DNA from: Phylloscopus collybita
Lineage: Eukaryota; Chordata; Aves; Passeriformes; Phylloscopidae
Direction of reading: 5' to 3'
Assembly (NCBI GenBank): GCA_027886175.1
Contig: JAJNNQ010000004.1
Coordinates: 18,478,501-18,542,500, forward strand
DNA length: 64,000 bases
Made by a program: the position numbers and the translations under genes. This document shows, one piece after another, positions 25,481 through 37,865 of this stretch. How positions within the stretch are numbered: position 1 is the stretch's first letter; each line of letters opens with the position of its first letter. The notes beneath the pieces were generated by a model, which saw nothing but the letters and a program-made list of their open reading frames with translations, ran no database searches and was not told where the DNA came from.

Positions 25481-26858
25481 GCAGAGTTTTACAGATTGAG
25501 GGGAAGGTGGAAAAAAAGAGCAGATTTTTGAGGAAACTGAAGATTAATAGAAACCATATGTAGGACTCCAAGTGATTCAGTGGGGTCTAGACAGTTGCCC
25601 TTTCTTGCTGTTCCAATGTTGCGTGTGACAACGACAGGAGCCATATGTGAGCCACAAATAAACCCTCCCTAACTCGTGTCTTCTCTGGTTAAAGTTTAAT
25701 CACTCTGGTTTAGCTGAAAGAAGATGAATGTTTCAGATTGAAAATGTCACACAAACAACATATCAGCATCTTGTACCATTAGGTGTGCTGAGAAACACAA
25801 AAAATAAGGTGTGTGTTCATTCCTTAATGAAACTGAGAGACAACAGGAGCTCCAAAATGTCTCCTTGTGTATTGATGGACACATCTCAGTATTCATGTCC
25901 TAGCCTCCCTCTGTATTCTGATTTTCTTTACTTGGGTTTTTGTTGGGTTATGGTTGGTTGTCCTTTTTTTTGGTTTTAAACTGGATTTATTTCCTTTTTA
26001 CCATCTTCCTGTCTGGTTTTCTAATATAATTTCCCCCATATTGCTTTTAGGCAACTGGGAATGTTTTTCACTGCTTTCTCTACCTGCCTCTTTATCACAT
26101 GTGAATTTCAACTTTAAAGGAAAAAAGAAAAACTTTACTGCCTGTTGAAAATAATTTCTCAAGAACAGTTTCAATTCAGGAAATCAGTCCTGACAGAAAC
26201 TTTGATTCCATTTCCAAGATTGATATCAATGTGAAGCCAACTCTTTTGTATATTTTTTTCTTGATTAGACTGGATTTCTTAGGTAACATTTGAGAAAGAA
26301 TTTAGGTTTGAAAATCCCATGTGTAGAATCAAAAAAAAAAAAAAAGAGAAAACAGTAAGAAAAATCATAGATTAGTATTTTAAAAAGAGGGGAATAGAAG
26401 AAAGAACAGGAAAAATGCTATTTTGCCTATGACTTGGATCCAGCATTAAGTTCACAGTCTTTATACAGCCTGTTTTGTCTTTCAGTTTCTCAAGATGACA
26501 AATTCTGGTCTTCCCTGCAGATCTCCCAACATTTTATCCTGAAGTGCTGCTTTTGCAGAAACTTTGTGGCCTGGTTTGTGTTTTCCTGTTAGTACCATGC
26601 CAGGATCCTTACATCTTCAAGGGAGGTGAGTGACGTTTTCCTGTGGCTGAAGTAGTAATAGATTGCAATAATATCTCTTCTTTGATATTTCCATGCTATT
26701 ACAATGGAATGTAGAATACAAAACATTTTGTAGCAGTGGCAAAGAAAATTCAGATGTATGTAAGGGGGAGAATGTTCTTAACAGTGCCATGAAATTTTAG
26801 GTGCATGAAAGGGAACTATTCCATATTCGGGGGGGGAAATAGTCTTTGAAATGCCTGT
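25481..26858. other. unique non-coding DNA, no gene seen
   Basis: AT-rich sequence without a recognisable exon. It includes an A run at about 26331-26345 and an eight-G run at 26829-26836 just left of the next G/T-rich tract. Confidence 0.55.
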
Positions 26859-26996
26859 GTGGTTTGGTTTGTGTTGTGTGTGGTGGGGTTTTTTTTGTGT
26901 GTGTTTTGTGGGTTTGTTTGTTTTTGTTTTGTTTGTTTGTTTGGATTTTTGATGTTGTTTTTGGTTTTTGTTTTGGTTTTGTGGTTTTTTTTTTTC
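26859..26996. repeat. G/T-rich low-complexity tract
   Basis: About 140 bp of T runs separated by G, GG, GGG and GTGTG words. It is preceded by an eight-G run at 26829-26836. The ORFs on both strands are repeat artefacts. Confidence 0.9.
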
Positions 26997-29060
26997 TGTT
27001 CTTAACAAACTGCATTGGTGGTAGATGCCATCAGAAAAAGTTGTCCCTTTAATTAGCATCAGGTTTTGTTATCTTGCCAGGACTAACACTTTGTCAGTTG
27101 GTAAATAAACATTTGACTAGAAAGTAATCAGTGACTTCAGCATTTACACATTGTAGAGCTGTTGTAATATTGGGAAATTAGATTTTTCCTAGACCAGTGC
27201 AAGCATTAACGTTCAATCCGTCACAAAGCTTAGGTAGGTCCTGACATGCTTTTAAAGATTTATACTGTAGCAGTACATTTAGTAATGGTAATAAACTGAC
27301 TAAATATTATATTTCACTGCAGTGTGCTTTTCCAAGTAGTTATAAAATGTTCAGTCACTATGTGAAGAAAATGCACACAGATAGCAAGATGTGAGATCTC
27401 TGACTTGGTCTCACTTTTAAATCAAATTATGTGCTGTATTAACAAATGGCAATCTTAACTGAGGCAGAGTGGAACAATTCAGCCAAAGCAAATGCTCTAA
27501 GTGCTGAGCTATTTCCCTTTGTGTCACTGCAACTTTTGTCACTGGTTTAAAGAGCAAAAGGACTTTCTGCTCACTGGGTTTGGGGGCATCTTTCCATTTT
27601 ATTAGGATTTAAAATGGATTCAGCTTTTCACCGCGAAGCACTTGGAAATTCAATTAAGTGGAAACAAGGGCAAAAATATTTTCTTATACATATAAAAATA
27701 TGTATGTTTGTCACATTACTGAGATTTGGAGCTCCACACACCCCAAGAGAAACCCCTGAGTCTCTTGTCCTGCCATGGCATCCTTGCTGTCTCTGTGCTG
27801 TGACATTTGCTCCTTTGGGCTGGAGCCATTCCTGCACAGGATTTTGCTCTAAACTGCATCAGGGATTTGCTGTGTTTTCTTTTAAAACCCAATAATCTAG
27901 GTCACAGCAAGGCCTGACAGTGTCATCCAAAGGGGATGTAGCCCACAAAGGCAGACAAAAATGGAAAACAAATGATGGAATCAGTGCTGTCCCCTCTGGT
28001 GGGGAGCTCTGTCCTTACCTAAAGCAGAATTCTGGCACAGCCTCGAGTGGATTTTCCCACTTCTGCAATATTGTACAGGACATGTTAAGTGTGTGTCCTT
28101 ACTAAACATGTCAGTGGTTTCTTTTAACAACCAATTCTGACTTCTGGGAAATAATCTTTTGGATTTCTTGAAAGCCTGTGTTTCAGTAACTGAGCTTATT
28201 AATCAAATATATGTTTTAAAACACTTAGGTAAGTGAACAGTACTGCTGAAATAAATGTTACCAAAATGCAGTGTAAATCTGTCAGTTCAGAGCAAAGAAA
28301 GGTGTCCAAGAAACTGCAAAAGGTGATTTTCCCTTAACACACTAAAAAGGTTTTTATCATAATATGGAAAACATCTTTTTTCTCAAAGCCAATGTGTTTC
28401 ATTTCTTTGGATTGTTTGTCTATACTGCCTATATCCTTCTTTCTCCTGATGGAATTTCCAGAAAGTTATGCATATTCTTATTAAATGTGTGATCAGACCC
28501 CAATATTTATTTCAGGTAATGGAAAAAGTAGCTGGAAATTGGATTTCTGTATTTTGCAAAACACACAGAAAATAAATTACGTTCTAACTTGCTCTAATCT
28601 TTGAGCACCAACCTTTATATTATTTACAGTTCAGGAATGTTCCAAAAAATCTCATTTAGTGAATGAAATTATTTTTGAGAGGTTTATTGTCAGTCACCTT
28701 GCTGCTTACTTGGGCAGTTCATGTCAGCTTCATTTTACATCTGCAAAAGCCGCAAAACCAAAACTTTGATTTTCTCAAAAGACTACAGAAGTCTTTCCCT
28801 AAAAGCTTACATTTTCTGTTAAATATAGTGATCAGGTAAGTTCTATCAGAGAAAAAAAAAAAAAAGGGAGAGAGAGAAAACTTTTTGGACATATTTGGCT
28901 CTGTCCATTTCCCCAAAACATTTTATGATAGAAATTGTGAGAATCTGTAGGTATCTAGTGCCTGATGCTGCTGAGAAGATGGGCTATGCCTAGTAAGCTG
29001 TCAAGAATAGTCCAGACCACCACAATTTACTTTAAAATAAAATGCAATTCTATCTGTGCC
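26997..29060. other. unique non-coding DNA, no gene seen
   Basis: No recognisable gene. A perfect 8-bp-arm inverted repeat, ATACATAT-AAAA-ATATGTAT, lies at 27686-27705, and an A run at 28850-28865. The remainder is ordinary AT-rich unique DNA. Confidence 0.55.
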
Positions 29061-29333
29061 TTTTGGTTTTGGTTGTTGTTATTGTTGTTGTTGTTTTTGT
29101 TGGTTGGTTGGTTGGTTTGGTTTGGGGTTTTGTTTGTGTTTGTGTTGTTGGTTGGTTGGTTTGGGTTTTTTTTGTTGTTGTTTTTTTGTTGTTGTTGTTG
29201 CTGTTTTTGGTTTTTGGGGGGGGGTTGTGGGTTTTTTTGTTGTTTGTTTGGTTTTTTTTGGTTTTTGGTGTTTGTTTTTTTTTGGTGGGTTTTTTTTTGT
29301 GAGTTTTTTTTTGTGGGGTTTTTTTTGGTGGTG
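29061..29333. repeat. G/T-rich low-complexity tract (longest of the series)
   Basis: About 270 bp almost wholly T and G, with GTT, GGTT and GTTTT units and a nine-G run at 29216-29224 followed by TTGTGGG. It gives open frames of 86-140 codons on both strands that consist of Phe/Val/Leu/Gly/Cys or Lys/Asn/Gln/Thr strings. These should not be annotated as genes. Confidence 0.93.
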
Positions 29334-30360
29334 AAAAACCTCAACAATAAATTATCAACTATAGAACTATTCACCTTGGACAAATGAAAAAGTACTATTT
29401 CCTTAACTCTCTTTGAACACAACTGATTTTAAGAAAATCAGTATTCTTCTGTGGTTTTAGTATAAGCCAAAAAACTAATCTGGACTTTTATCAAGAATGG
29501 CTAACGAGGGCCTTTGAAAGAAACCTTGTGCAGTGAGATGGGAAGACTGGGGCTGTTTTTCTTACAGCAGGAATGAATATGAAGGAGCACAGTAAAAGAA
29601 ATCACAATGAATAATTGTGTGCTTAGGTAGATTAGTTTATTTGTTTAGGGTTTTATTCACTCTTTCTAACAAAGTAAGACAGACAATCAATTTGAAGTAT
29701 GTGAATGAAAGTAATTTCTTTCCCATTCCCAATTAACACACTGAATTCACTTCTGTGAATAAAGAAATAAATGGGGACAGTTTCTTAAGATCCAAGGAGT
29801 GACACAGGGCACTGATAATATCTGCATCTCCACCCTCACAAAGTCTCTAATACTTCTACAGTATGATTAATCCTATTATAGAAAAGCATTTTTCAGGAAA
29901 TCTTTTTTCTCACTGCTTAAGCAGTGAAAAACCAAAGCAAAGTAGAGGGATGTTTCTGTAGTGATTCAGTTTCTACCTGACTTGACAATGGTCCCAGGCC
30001 CTGAGATCTGCTCTGGTATTTTTGAAACCAGCTTAACATCTCCCCAGGGCTGGATGAAAGTGTGTGTAAATAGAGAAATTTAGCTTGGAACAACCTGAGC
30101 ACTGTGAACTTGCCTTGGGGACATCTGTTTGCGCCTGTTCCACAAAAGTCAGATGGGACCATGGTGGCCACTGCTGTGTTTGGGACTTGCTGGAGCTGCA
30201 CTGCTAGGTACAGGAAAAAAAGCACCAAACCCCCACTTGACTGTGACTGCAAATAAAGGGAATGTGTCCATTTCCACATGGTCTGATAGTTTCAAATATA
30301 CCTTGTTCCATTTTGGTCTGGAAGTAGGTGTTTGGTACCTCAGTGATGCATTTTTCTCGC
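29334..30360. other. unique non-coding DNA, no gene seen
   Basis: AT-rich unique DNA. A 120-codon minus-strand frame at 29917-30279 overlaps a 130-codon plus-strand frame. Neither has a recognisable domain. Confidence 0.55.
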
Positions 30361-30431
30361 TTTTTTTTTTTTTTTTTTTTTTTTTTTTTCCTTTTCTTTT
30401 CTTTTCTTTTCTTTTCTTTTCTTTTCTTTTC

Positions 30432-30467
<36 letters not shown>
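30361..30467. repeat. poly(T)-(CTTTT)n-poly(T) tract
   Basis: 29 T residues (30361-30389), then about twelve CTTTT units, then another T run ending at 30467. The tract is an almost pure homopyrimidine mirror repeat, about 107 bp long. Confidence 0.95.
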
Positions 30468-32499
30468 CCATCTGGTAAGAAATGCTTTAGTTTTCTCCTT
30501 CTGTCCCCTTCTTTTAAGTAACATTTTTAAACTTTATTTTGCTATTAAATCTTAAAAAAATGAAGATGTTTTCTTCAGAAAATGTAGTTCAATTTTATCC
30601 CTTTGTTGTGCTACTCTGTTTATCCAAGAAATTCAGTAACAGGGATTGAAATTATTGGAGATGAAGTTGGAGGCAAGAAAAGTAGAGTTCTGAGCAGGCT
30701 GGAAAGTCAGATGAGAATAGGGCGTAATAAACTAGGAAAAATCAGAGTGAGGAATAAGGAAATAAAAAGGGAATTGGAAGAGTGAATTGTGATGGAAGGC
30801 AGCAGTGAAGAAGATGGAGAAGCAAACAAGGGGCAGTCAAACACACTGACAAGGGTAAAGAAAGTATTTAACAGCCTTTGTCTGGCAAATATTTGCTGGG
30901 GTATTAAGAAGGCCACAAGATAGGTTGTGTAACAAATCTGAACTCCCCAAACATCCTGTAGCCACAGGAAAGGACAATGTGGCCTGGATCAATGCTGGGA
31001 CATTGATACTGCATTTTTATGCCAACAAGTTAATCACAGGCTCTTCCTTTATTCACTTTTCCTCCTTTTATGTTATGAATGGCTACCAGAAATGTTTTAT
31101 ACTTGATATGTTTCTAGAAAGGAAGAAAAAAATGGCCTTTATGTTTTATTTTGCTGATTACACCCAGTGTGGCAATACTCTCTTCCTGTCAGTGGTTATT
31201 GTGAGCAATTCTACAGCTAATAATTAATTGCTCTCTTTATACTGCACTTTAATTAGTAGGTTTCTCTGATTGGATAGTTTCCTAGATGTTTTTCCTTGCT
31301 ATCAGCAGTGTCTGAATCCTAAATGGTATCTGTAATGAAGAAATTTCACCACACCAGGCTCCCCCTCTGCCTCCCAAACTGAGCTCTTTTTTTTTCCCCC
31401 CACTGTGCACTTGTATAGGTGGTGAATTATCTTTCATGTTAATGCAGAAGGTTGATTGAGTTTAAGATAGTTATAATATTTATGAAGATGATGATAAATG
31501 CAGTGGAAACAAATGCAGTAATCTCTCAGGAGACCAGACTATCTCGTTTTCAGGTGCAGGTTCACTACTGAATCATCTCACCTATACACTTATTTATCAT
31601 TCCCTTTATTTTCTTTGTCAAAACAGAAAATAAAAGTGATTAATGCATTAGGTGTTGTGGCTTGCAGAGAGACGCTCTGCAATATAGATAACTTTGGTGA
31701 CAAAGGAAAGGGAAATCGGTGTTTGGTGTCTGACACAGGCAGGCAATGGAGCCTAAATGTGCAGGACAAAAGTTAAGCTGAGCTAGAAAGCTAAGCTTAA
31801 ACAAACTTAAAAGAACTAAGCTCATGGTTATATTTTAAAGCATAGAGATTTAGGCATCCTATAAAGTGAGGAAGTGAAGTTGTGTCTGAGAGGAATCCAG
31901 CAGTATTGCTGAAAGAAGGTGAGGTAATTCCTGATTGGGGATGGCAAAACTCTCTTTATGAATATTGAACTGTACAGAAAAACAAAGAAAAATTCAGAGC
32001 CAAGGCCACACTGTCCTGTACTTGGTGTTATTCGATATGTAGTAAGGGTATAAAAAAAAAAAATAGATTTTTATTGTGTTTGGAAGATACCCTGCCTGGA
32101 ACACTAAAAAAACACAAAAATTGTTGTGCATGAGAGTGCCCTATGCACCTCTGTGAGCTAAACCCCAGAGAGATCTGTATTAGTGTTTTTTTCCTCAAAT
32201 ACAGTGTTAAAAATCAAGGAAACAAATCTTGTGGTCTGACTGCTGCTTTAGCTACTTAAATCCCATAATTGCCTACCTCCACTGCCAGCAGTAAAGTTCC
32301 CTTGATCTCCAAATTGTCATCCTTAAATCTTACCAATGTCAGAAGCTGGATGATCCTCAGAATTAAACCTCCAGTTCCTTTGTCACTAATACAGATTAAA
32401 GGAGCAAAATGGCAAATATATTGATGAGATGTTTGCAAAAAACAACAAAGAAAAAAACAAACCACAAACCCAAACACCCACTATTCTCATCGAATTAAA
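30468..32499. other. unique non-coding DNA, no gene seen
   Basis: AT-rich sequence with short A and T runs (for example near 31388-31396 and 32050-32062) and an A/C-rich stretch at about 32438-32480. No recognisable exon or transposon. Confidence 0.55.
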
Positions 32500-32960
32500 A
32501 AAGCCAATAAAGCTTAAAGCCAATTAAAATATTTTTGATGGCATTGGTGACACGTGGGTTGGACTATCCTGGAATTTGGAGATCATATAAATTAAAGCAA
32601 AAAGCCATTTATAAACTACTGAACTATTTTCATTAACTTTTCTTCATCATTCTCTCCATTCCTAGTCTTCTAATCCGTCACATAGCAGCAACCCCAGTTT
32701 TGGGAAACGATTGGGGAAAAGTTGATTGTATTCACAATAATTGTGTCCAATGCCTGTTGTTATTAATGCAAACAGCTTTCATTTCTCACTGTGTACTGGA
32801 AATGTGCACCTCAAAATCATCCTAACAAAGATCTCTGATGGGCTGAAGCTTTTCAATTTGGCCAATGATGTTTGTTAAATTAAAGTTTGCGTTCCAGCTC
32901 AGAGGTGGTTGGCATAGAGTGACACTGAAGCCCAATTACTGTTTCAGTTCCTGTTGTGGT
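32500..32960. promoter_or_regulatory. candidate developmental enhancer (SOX/POU-like sites)
   Basis: About 460 bp of repeat-free complex sequence. It contains a perfect palindrome of SOX-type cores, CACAAT-A-ATTGTG (32733-32745), followed 20 bp later by an octamer-like ATGCAAAC (32766-32773) preceded by TTA. There are further ATTA/CCAAT words. SOX and POU proteins often bind neighbouring sites in vertebrate enhancers. Occupancy, conservation and target gene are unknown. Confidence 0.33.
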
Positions 32961-33239
32961 GTTTAATTCCTTAGTCTTTGAGGGAATTAAAAGAAAAAAA
33001 AAAAAAAAAAGAAGTAATTAGTTTTGTAATGTCATAGTCCATTTCTTAGCTTGATAGGTCAGGAACAAGAAAACAAATTGAGTAGGAAGAGATAGTAAAT
33101 TAGGGAGAAGACACTACTGACACAAAACTGGGCATGGAGTAATATCTTCTGGATTTTCTTTGCTAAACATTGGTACCACAGTGCAGTGTCACAGCTACAA
33201 GGTGTGGGGTTGGGTTTTTAATTTTATCTTCTGTCATTA

Positions 33240-33560
33240 AATTAAACAAGTTTGTTTCTACCTTAAAATTTATGAACAGAACCCAACAGCGTTGTGCAAA
33301 CAATCCTCTTGCACTGTAAGTGCACAGACATATCAATTATTGATACTTGCTGGCCAAAAATCATGTAGTACTTGCAAGAATTCTTTGGTTTATTATTTTC
33401 AAGCACATTTGTCAGGCATCCTTTATTGAAGTGTGTGTAGCTTAATGATGAAGTTGTAATTATTCTCCTTTGACAGTTGCTCTGTGGGCATTATACAAAA
33501 TTCCCAGGTGAATTTGTCTTGCCTTTCCCAGGTCAAAACAGAACACAGTTCAACTGAAAG
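33240..33560. promoter_or_regulatory. candidate conserved non-coding element with paired palindromes
   Basis: Contains two perfect palindromes six bases apart: TGCACT-GTA-AGTGCA (33310-33324) and TATCAAT-T-ATTGATA (33331-33345). The second is a head-to-head pair of ATCAAT cores, the kind of word bound by ONECUT/CUT-type factors. Nearby are GTAATTATTC and CCTTTGACAG words. Repeat-free, evidence compositional. Confidence 0.28.
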
Positions 33561-35557
33561 TTTTAACCACTGTACTTTCCACAAGTAATATTAATATCAC
33601 TAGAATCTGTTTTTTCTTTGAGGTGAGATAATATATATGGAAATTGATAATATTTTGTATTGTTAATATGAACATATCTGTCTCTCTTTTCATGTGTCAG
33701 TGAAAATGTCTGGATTTCTTTCTTCCTGAAGCCTGTACTACTTTTATCAAATTAATTTCATTTACAGGAAAGTGTTGCATGGAAAATTTCACTGCTAGTA
33801 ATAGCTCCTTCATAAATACAAAATGAATATTTCTTTTCTTCTTCTGGAAGTAGTGGCTTATATCTTTGTCCTCAAAGATTAATAAGCAGAAATTCTAGGA
33901 AGAATGTTTATAAAGAAAAAGCTTTAGTGTTTGTGACTGAGAAGGGACAGAGTTGCAGAGAAAGGATTCTGCTGTGCCATGGGGAAGATCATTTACTTAA
34001 TCCCATGCTCCTGGGCTGCTGTAGGGACTGAAGGTCGAGGTTTTGAACAGACTTAGAGAGCCAAAGGCAAAGTGTGACAAACATCAAATCACAGAGGTGT
34101 AGGCAGTGATGTTGGTGACCTTTCCTGCAGGCACCTCTTCTTGTCAACCCAATATCCAGGGCTCAGAGTCTTCATTTTGCCTTTGTTTTAACAGAAGAGA
34201 ATCTATTTCACGCTTTTTCTTTTGGATGATTCCTGTTTTGGTTTGGGGATTTTTTTTTTTTTTTTATTAGAATTTCAGGGAAAACCAGATGTCATGTGTG
34301 CTGCAGGTTTTATTTTTTGGGCCAGAGTGACACCCTCTGAGCTGGGAGAAATTAATTACCAGCATATCCCAGAGTTTCTCAGAGTGTCACTCTGTGCTCT
34401 GTGATTGCTCCTGCTGCCCTGGTGTTTGCTGAGTTCCTAACTGAGGTTCCTGTGGCTAAAATGCAATCTTGTATTCAGTCCCTGTGCAGCTCCAAGTGCC
34501 AGTGGTCAGCTCAGCCCATCAGCCAGAGTTGCCCCCTGTCAGGCGTCACCTCCTGGTCCTGAGGGGCAGAGGGGCCTCTGCCAGCTCTGCTGGCCTGTCA
34601 CTCTGAGCCACTGCACTCCTTGCAGCAAGTTAGAGGGAATTTGCATAAATATTCTTTGTCAGGTACTTGGCTTTGTCTTGATTAGGTGGAATTCATATTT
34701 TTTCCCCGTGCTCTCACCTGAAGACGCTTTCTTCTTCTTAGTGTAAAAGTCACTGTGTATCTCCAATTGTTTGTAGTACCTCTCAGTATTGGGACACTTT
34801 CTTGCTACCATATATTTTCTTTTTTCCCCAGGAAAGCACATTGGAGACTCTTAGCACACAAGAGGAAAACTCAGGTAAATTAAATTAACTGTTCAAAACC
34901 ATGCAGGATGCTTTCATAAGGCAAGTCATCTGGATTTCTAAATTTCACCCTAATGCTCTGAGTTGGCCAATTGTTATTAGTCCCTTGAATGCATTTTAAG
35001 CAAATCTCCTCTTATTTTTCTTATTTAAAAAATATTCTTCACTGCATGTAGGATTTTCTGGGATCCTGCAAGGATGTTCATTGCAGGAATATCTTTTGTA
35101 CCAGGATGACAAAATATACTTTTTCCTGGCTAACACTTAAGGTCATTTGTACATTTGTTCTGTCCCAGTTGGAACTAAAATCCTTTTCCTCATACTACTC
35201 TTCCTTTCCGGCATCTGTCTTTCCTGGCTGCAATCCTTCTGGATTCTAATTAGGCTTCCAATGGCTTGGCTCAGGGTGTAACCATAACCAATTTATCATT
35301 CCCTTAATCTCCCTCCGGGACATTCATCGAAATAACAGTACCTGAATATTTCCCCTTTATCTACAATTTCCAGTCTATATCAAACATGAAATCTTGACAG
35401 ATGGAGTCCAATCTGTCACAGTGAGTTAGTGTATTTTTTCTTCTGACTGAATGTATTTATTGCACAAAGAAAGATGGAAAAAAATATAAGGATGAATATT
35501 TAAAATTTGGGTTATAGAACGGTTAGCTGGGCTGGGCATTTCTTTTGGTTGGTGGTT
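33561..35557. other. unique non-coding DNA, no gene seen
   Basis: AT-rich DNA with a T run at about 34249-34266 and a GC-richer patch at 34410-34620. No exon or retroelement recognised. Confidence 0.55.
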
Positions 35558-35588
<31 letters not shown>

Positions 35589-35613
35589 TATTTTTTTTTT
35601 TATTTTTCTTTTT
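35558..35613. repeat. (AT)n microsatellite followed by poly(T)
   Basis: About 30 bp of alternating A and T broken by one G, then a T-rich run. It directly borders the CpG-retaining block that follows. Confidence 0.9.
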
Positions 35614-36080
35614 ACGGCTGAGAATCTGGATTGCGTTCGATGAGCGAGGAAGCGACATGAGACTTGTTTTTGTTGTGATAAGAGGAGGAACAGATCTGAT
35701 CATAACAAAAACAGATGTAAAGCCATAACGCAGTCCCTCGTGTTATCTACTCCACACTCTCACACTGACCAGCAGAGAATGCAAGGAAACATTCTGCCTT
35801 CTGCCAACACAACCTCTGCCAGCAAATCAGTGCGTAAGACAGTTCCTGAAATGCATTCTGCTGCGGAAAAGCGCGATAAAAAAATACCCTGCCAAAGTGC
35901 TGGGCCAATCAATCAAGTGTTAATGATGGATCATGAAACCCATTTGTTGACAAATAAAACCTTGTCTGCTCTGCCAGCGAAACCAACTGTGTCACCCGTT
36001 TTTCAGTGGCTGCCTGAAATATCATGTGCAGAAGCGGAATTTATTGATGGCGGGGGCTGATAGCATGGCCAGCCCGTCCA
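35614..36080. promoter_or_regulatory. CpG-retaining block, candidate regulatory element or exon
   Basis: About 465 bp holding roughly 16 CpG dinucleotides, far denser than the surrounding DNA, in contexts such as GCGTTCGATGAGCGAGG, AAGCGCGATAA and GATGGCGGGGG. The + strand has two consecutive open frames, the tail of one ending at 35728 and a 106-codon frame at 35740-36060, with a Ser/Thr/Lys-rich unrecognised product. No transposon is visible. Retained CpGs suggest selection, germline hypomethylation or a recent origin. A conserved enhancer, a minor promoter or an exon are all possible. I rank enhancer first because no splice pair or homology supports an exon. Confidence 0.33.
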
Positions 36081-37865
36081 ACTGGATCTGCAGGTGCACT
36101 GTAGCCTTAACTCCTGGTGGTGCTTGGCCCTACAGAGGATGTTGAAGTGCTCCCCAGACCAAGGGTTCTGTGGGAGGCAGTGGACCCAGCCCAAGTCTAA
36201 CAAGACCTGGTTCATTTAGACACTGCAGCTGCTCTCAGCATTTGTGCCCACGTGGTGCAGAGAGAATGGCTGCAGGCCTGAGCAGGAAAACCGAATGAAA
36301 GGTTTCCTTCTGGGACACAGCAGAGCTGAGCAAATGTGTTGGAAACCTCAGCGGTTCTGCAGTAGAGATCAGGGCTGGAATTCTCTTTTGCCATGCCTAC
36401 AAAGCAGGGTTGGGAAGCTTTCATGGGATGACCAAATCAGCTGGCTATCCACGTGTAGGTGCCTTTTGTTTCTCATGAATATGTATTTTTTTCTCAGCAC
36501 TTCTCTGACAGGCACAAGGAATAACTGACTGTCCCAGTAACACTGATCTTGTAGGAGATTGCCAGTGTAGGAAAGGGAGGATTTGACGAAAGTATCCCAA
36601 GGTTTATATCCAAGGATTCCTGGATCCCTACCTGCCCTGACATGCCAAAGCTTCATTCAGAGAGGCTGAGGAAGAAAAATACGATAGAAACCTTGCCACT
36701 ATTTTTTACTTCATTTTTCCAATTCCTTTGACTCAGCCTACACAGAAGCCAAATTCTGAGCTCTTGAGGAGCTTTCATGTTAAATTGTAAATAACTTAAG
36801 AAATAGTAGCGTTACCATTGTAGTAGGTGACAACTGGCTGTTCTTCATGATGGTACCCTAAGACCTCTCTAAAATGACATTGTCTTTGTTTTCTCGCATA
36901 GTTTCTCCTGATGATCTCTTTGCTTTTCTGTTTTGTGCTGTGTTTTACCTAAAATGCATCCTAGCATAAGCCCTGCCATTCCCTTCCTATTCAAAAGGAT
37001 GGTTGCAATGAAGTGCTTCCTGGGAGAGAGATTTCTCAGGAGAATTTTTGAGCTCTCAGGGTTCTTTAAATCAGGTGAAAACCCTTTAAGTAATGAACTG
37101 GAATTTGCTGTAGTGCCCTTGTGCAGAAGAATCACAAAAGGCCCTTGTTAATAATACCTAAAGTGAGGAGAACCGAAAGGGCAATCTTTTAGCCCTCAGT
37201 GCTATTGCAGATTTTGATTCCCTTAGCAGAGGTTAGAAGTTACCTTCTAATCGAGAGCCTGGATGCATGCTGTGATTTTGATGTATTAGATTTTTGATCT
37301 GGCATTTGTAATTCCTATTTTTTTTAAAGTTACACAACCTTTCCCCCTCCCCCTCAGTTTCCCCTTGCCCCCTTCCTTATCTCGGAGAATTTTTTGTTAC
37401 TGTCTATGATCCTATTTGGCTTTAAAGAGGTTAAGGAAATAAGAAACTTAAGCTAAAAATTCCAAGTTTTTCCCTAAGTGATAAGTAAAATTTCCAAAGT
37501 CCTGTATGTCTTCTTTAGTCCAGAAGGTATTCAACTGATTTGTACCAGACAATCACAAAATATTCTATTTGTACCTGCAACAAAGCATGAGAATTTAATT
37601 TCAAGATTTGATTTATACAGCATGGTGTTAGGTGATTGATGTTCTATTCAGGCATAGACAAAAATATTGATTACAACTTAAATAGGAAGCCAGAAGCTAC
37701 AGTTTTTGTAAGGATGAAATCTCTTTGTCATGCTTTCCCCAGGCAGATTTAAGTGGCTGGAAGAAGCCCCTGTTGAAGATATTGGTGCTCACCATGCTGA
37801 ATCCTTCAAGATGCTGTTTAGTATGAGAGATATTTTAAGAGTTCAGTGACCAACTAACTAGCTCT
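36081..37865. other. unique non-coding DNA, no gene seen
   Basis: Complex AT-rich sequence with no recognised gene. Overlapping frames of 60-95 codons occur on both strands around 36000-36660 and are unrelated to known proteins. A pyrimidine-rich patch lies near 37335-37385. Confidence 0.52.

Noticed and set aside
27686..27705. ATACATAT-AAAA-ATATGTAT hairpin as a microRNA or terminator
   Set aside because: Arms of 8 bp are too short for a microRNA precursor, and a bacterial terminator makes no sense here. Palindromes of this kind are common in AT-rich DNA.
29027..29422. 131-140 codon frames on both strands
   Set aside because: Pure translation of a G/T-rich low-complexity tract. The Asn/Lys/Gln-rich minus product is not a prion-like protein gene.
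30129..30524. Lys/Arg/Glu-rich minus frame and Phe-rich plus frame
   Set aside because: Translation of the poly(T)-(CTTTT)n tract.
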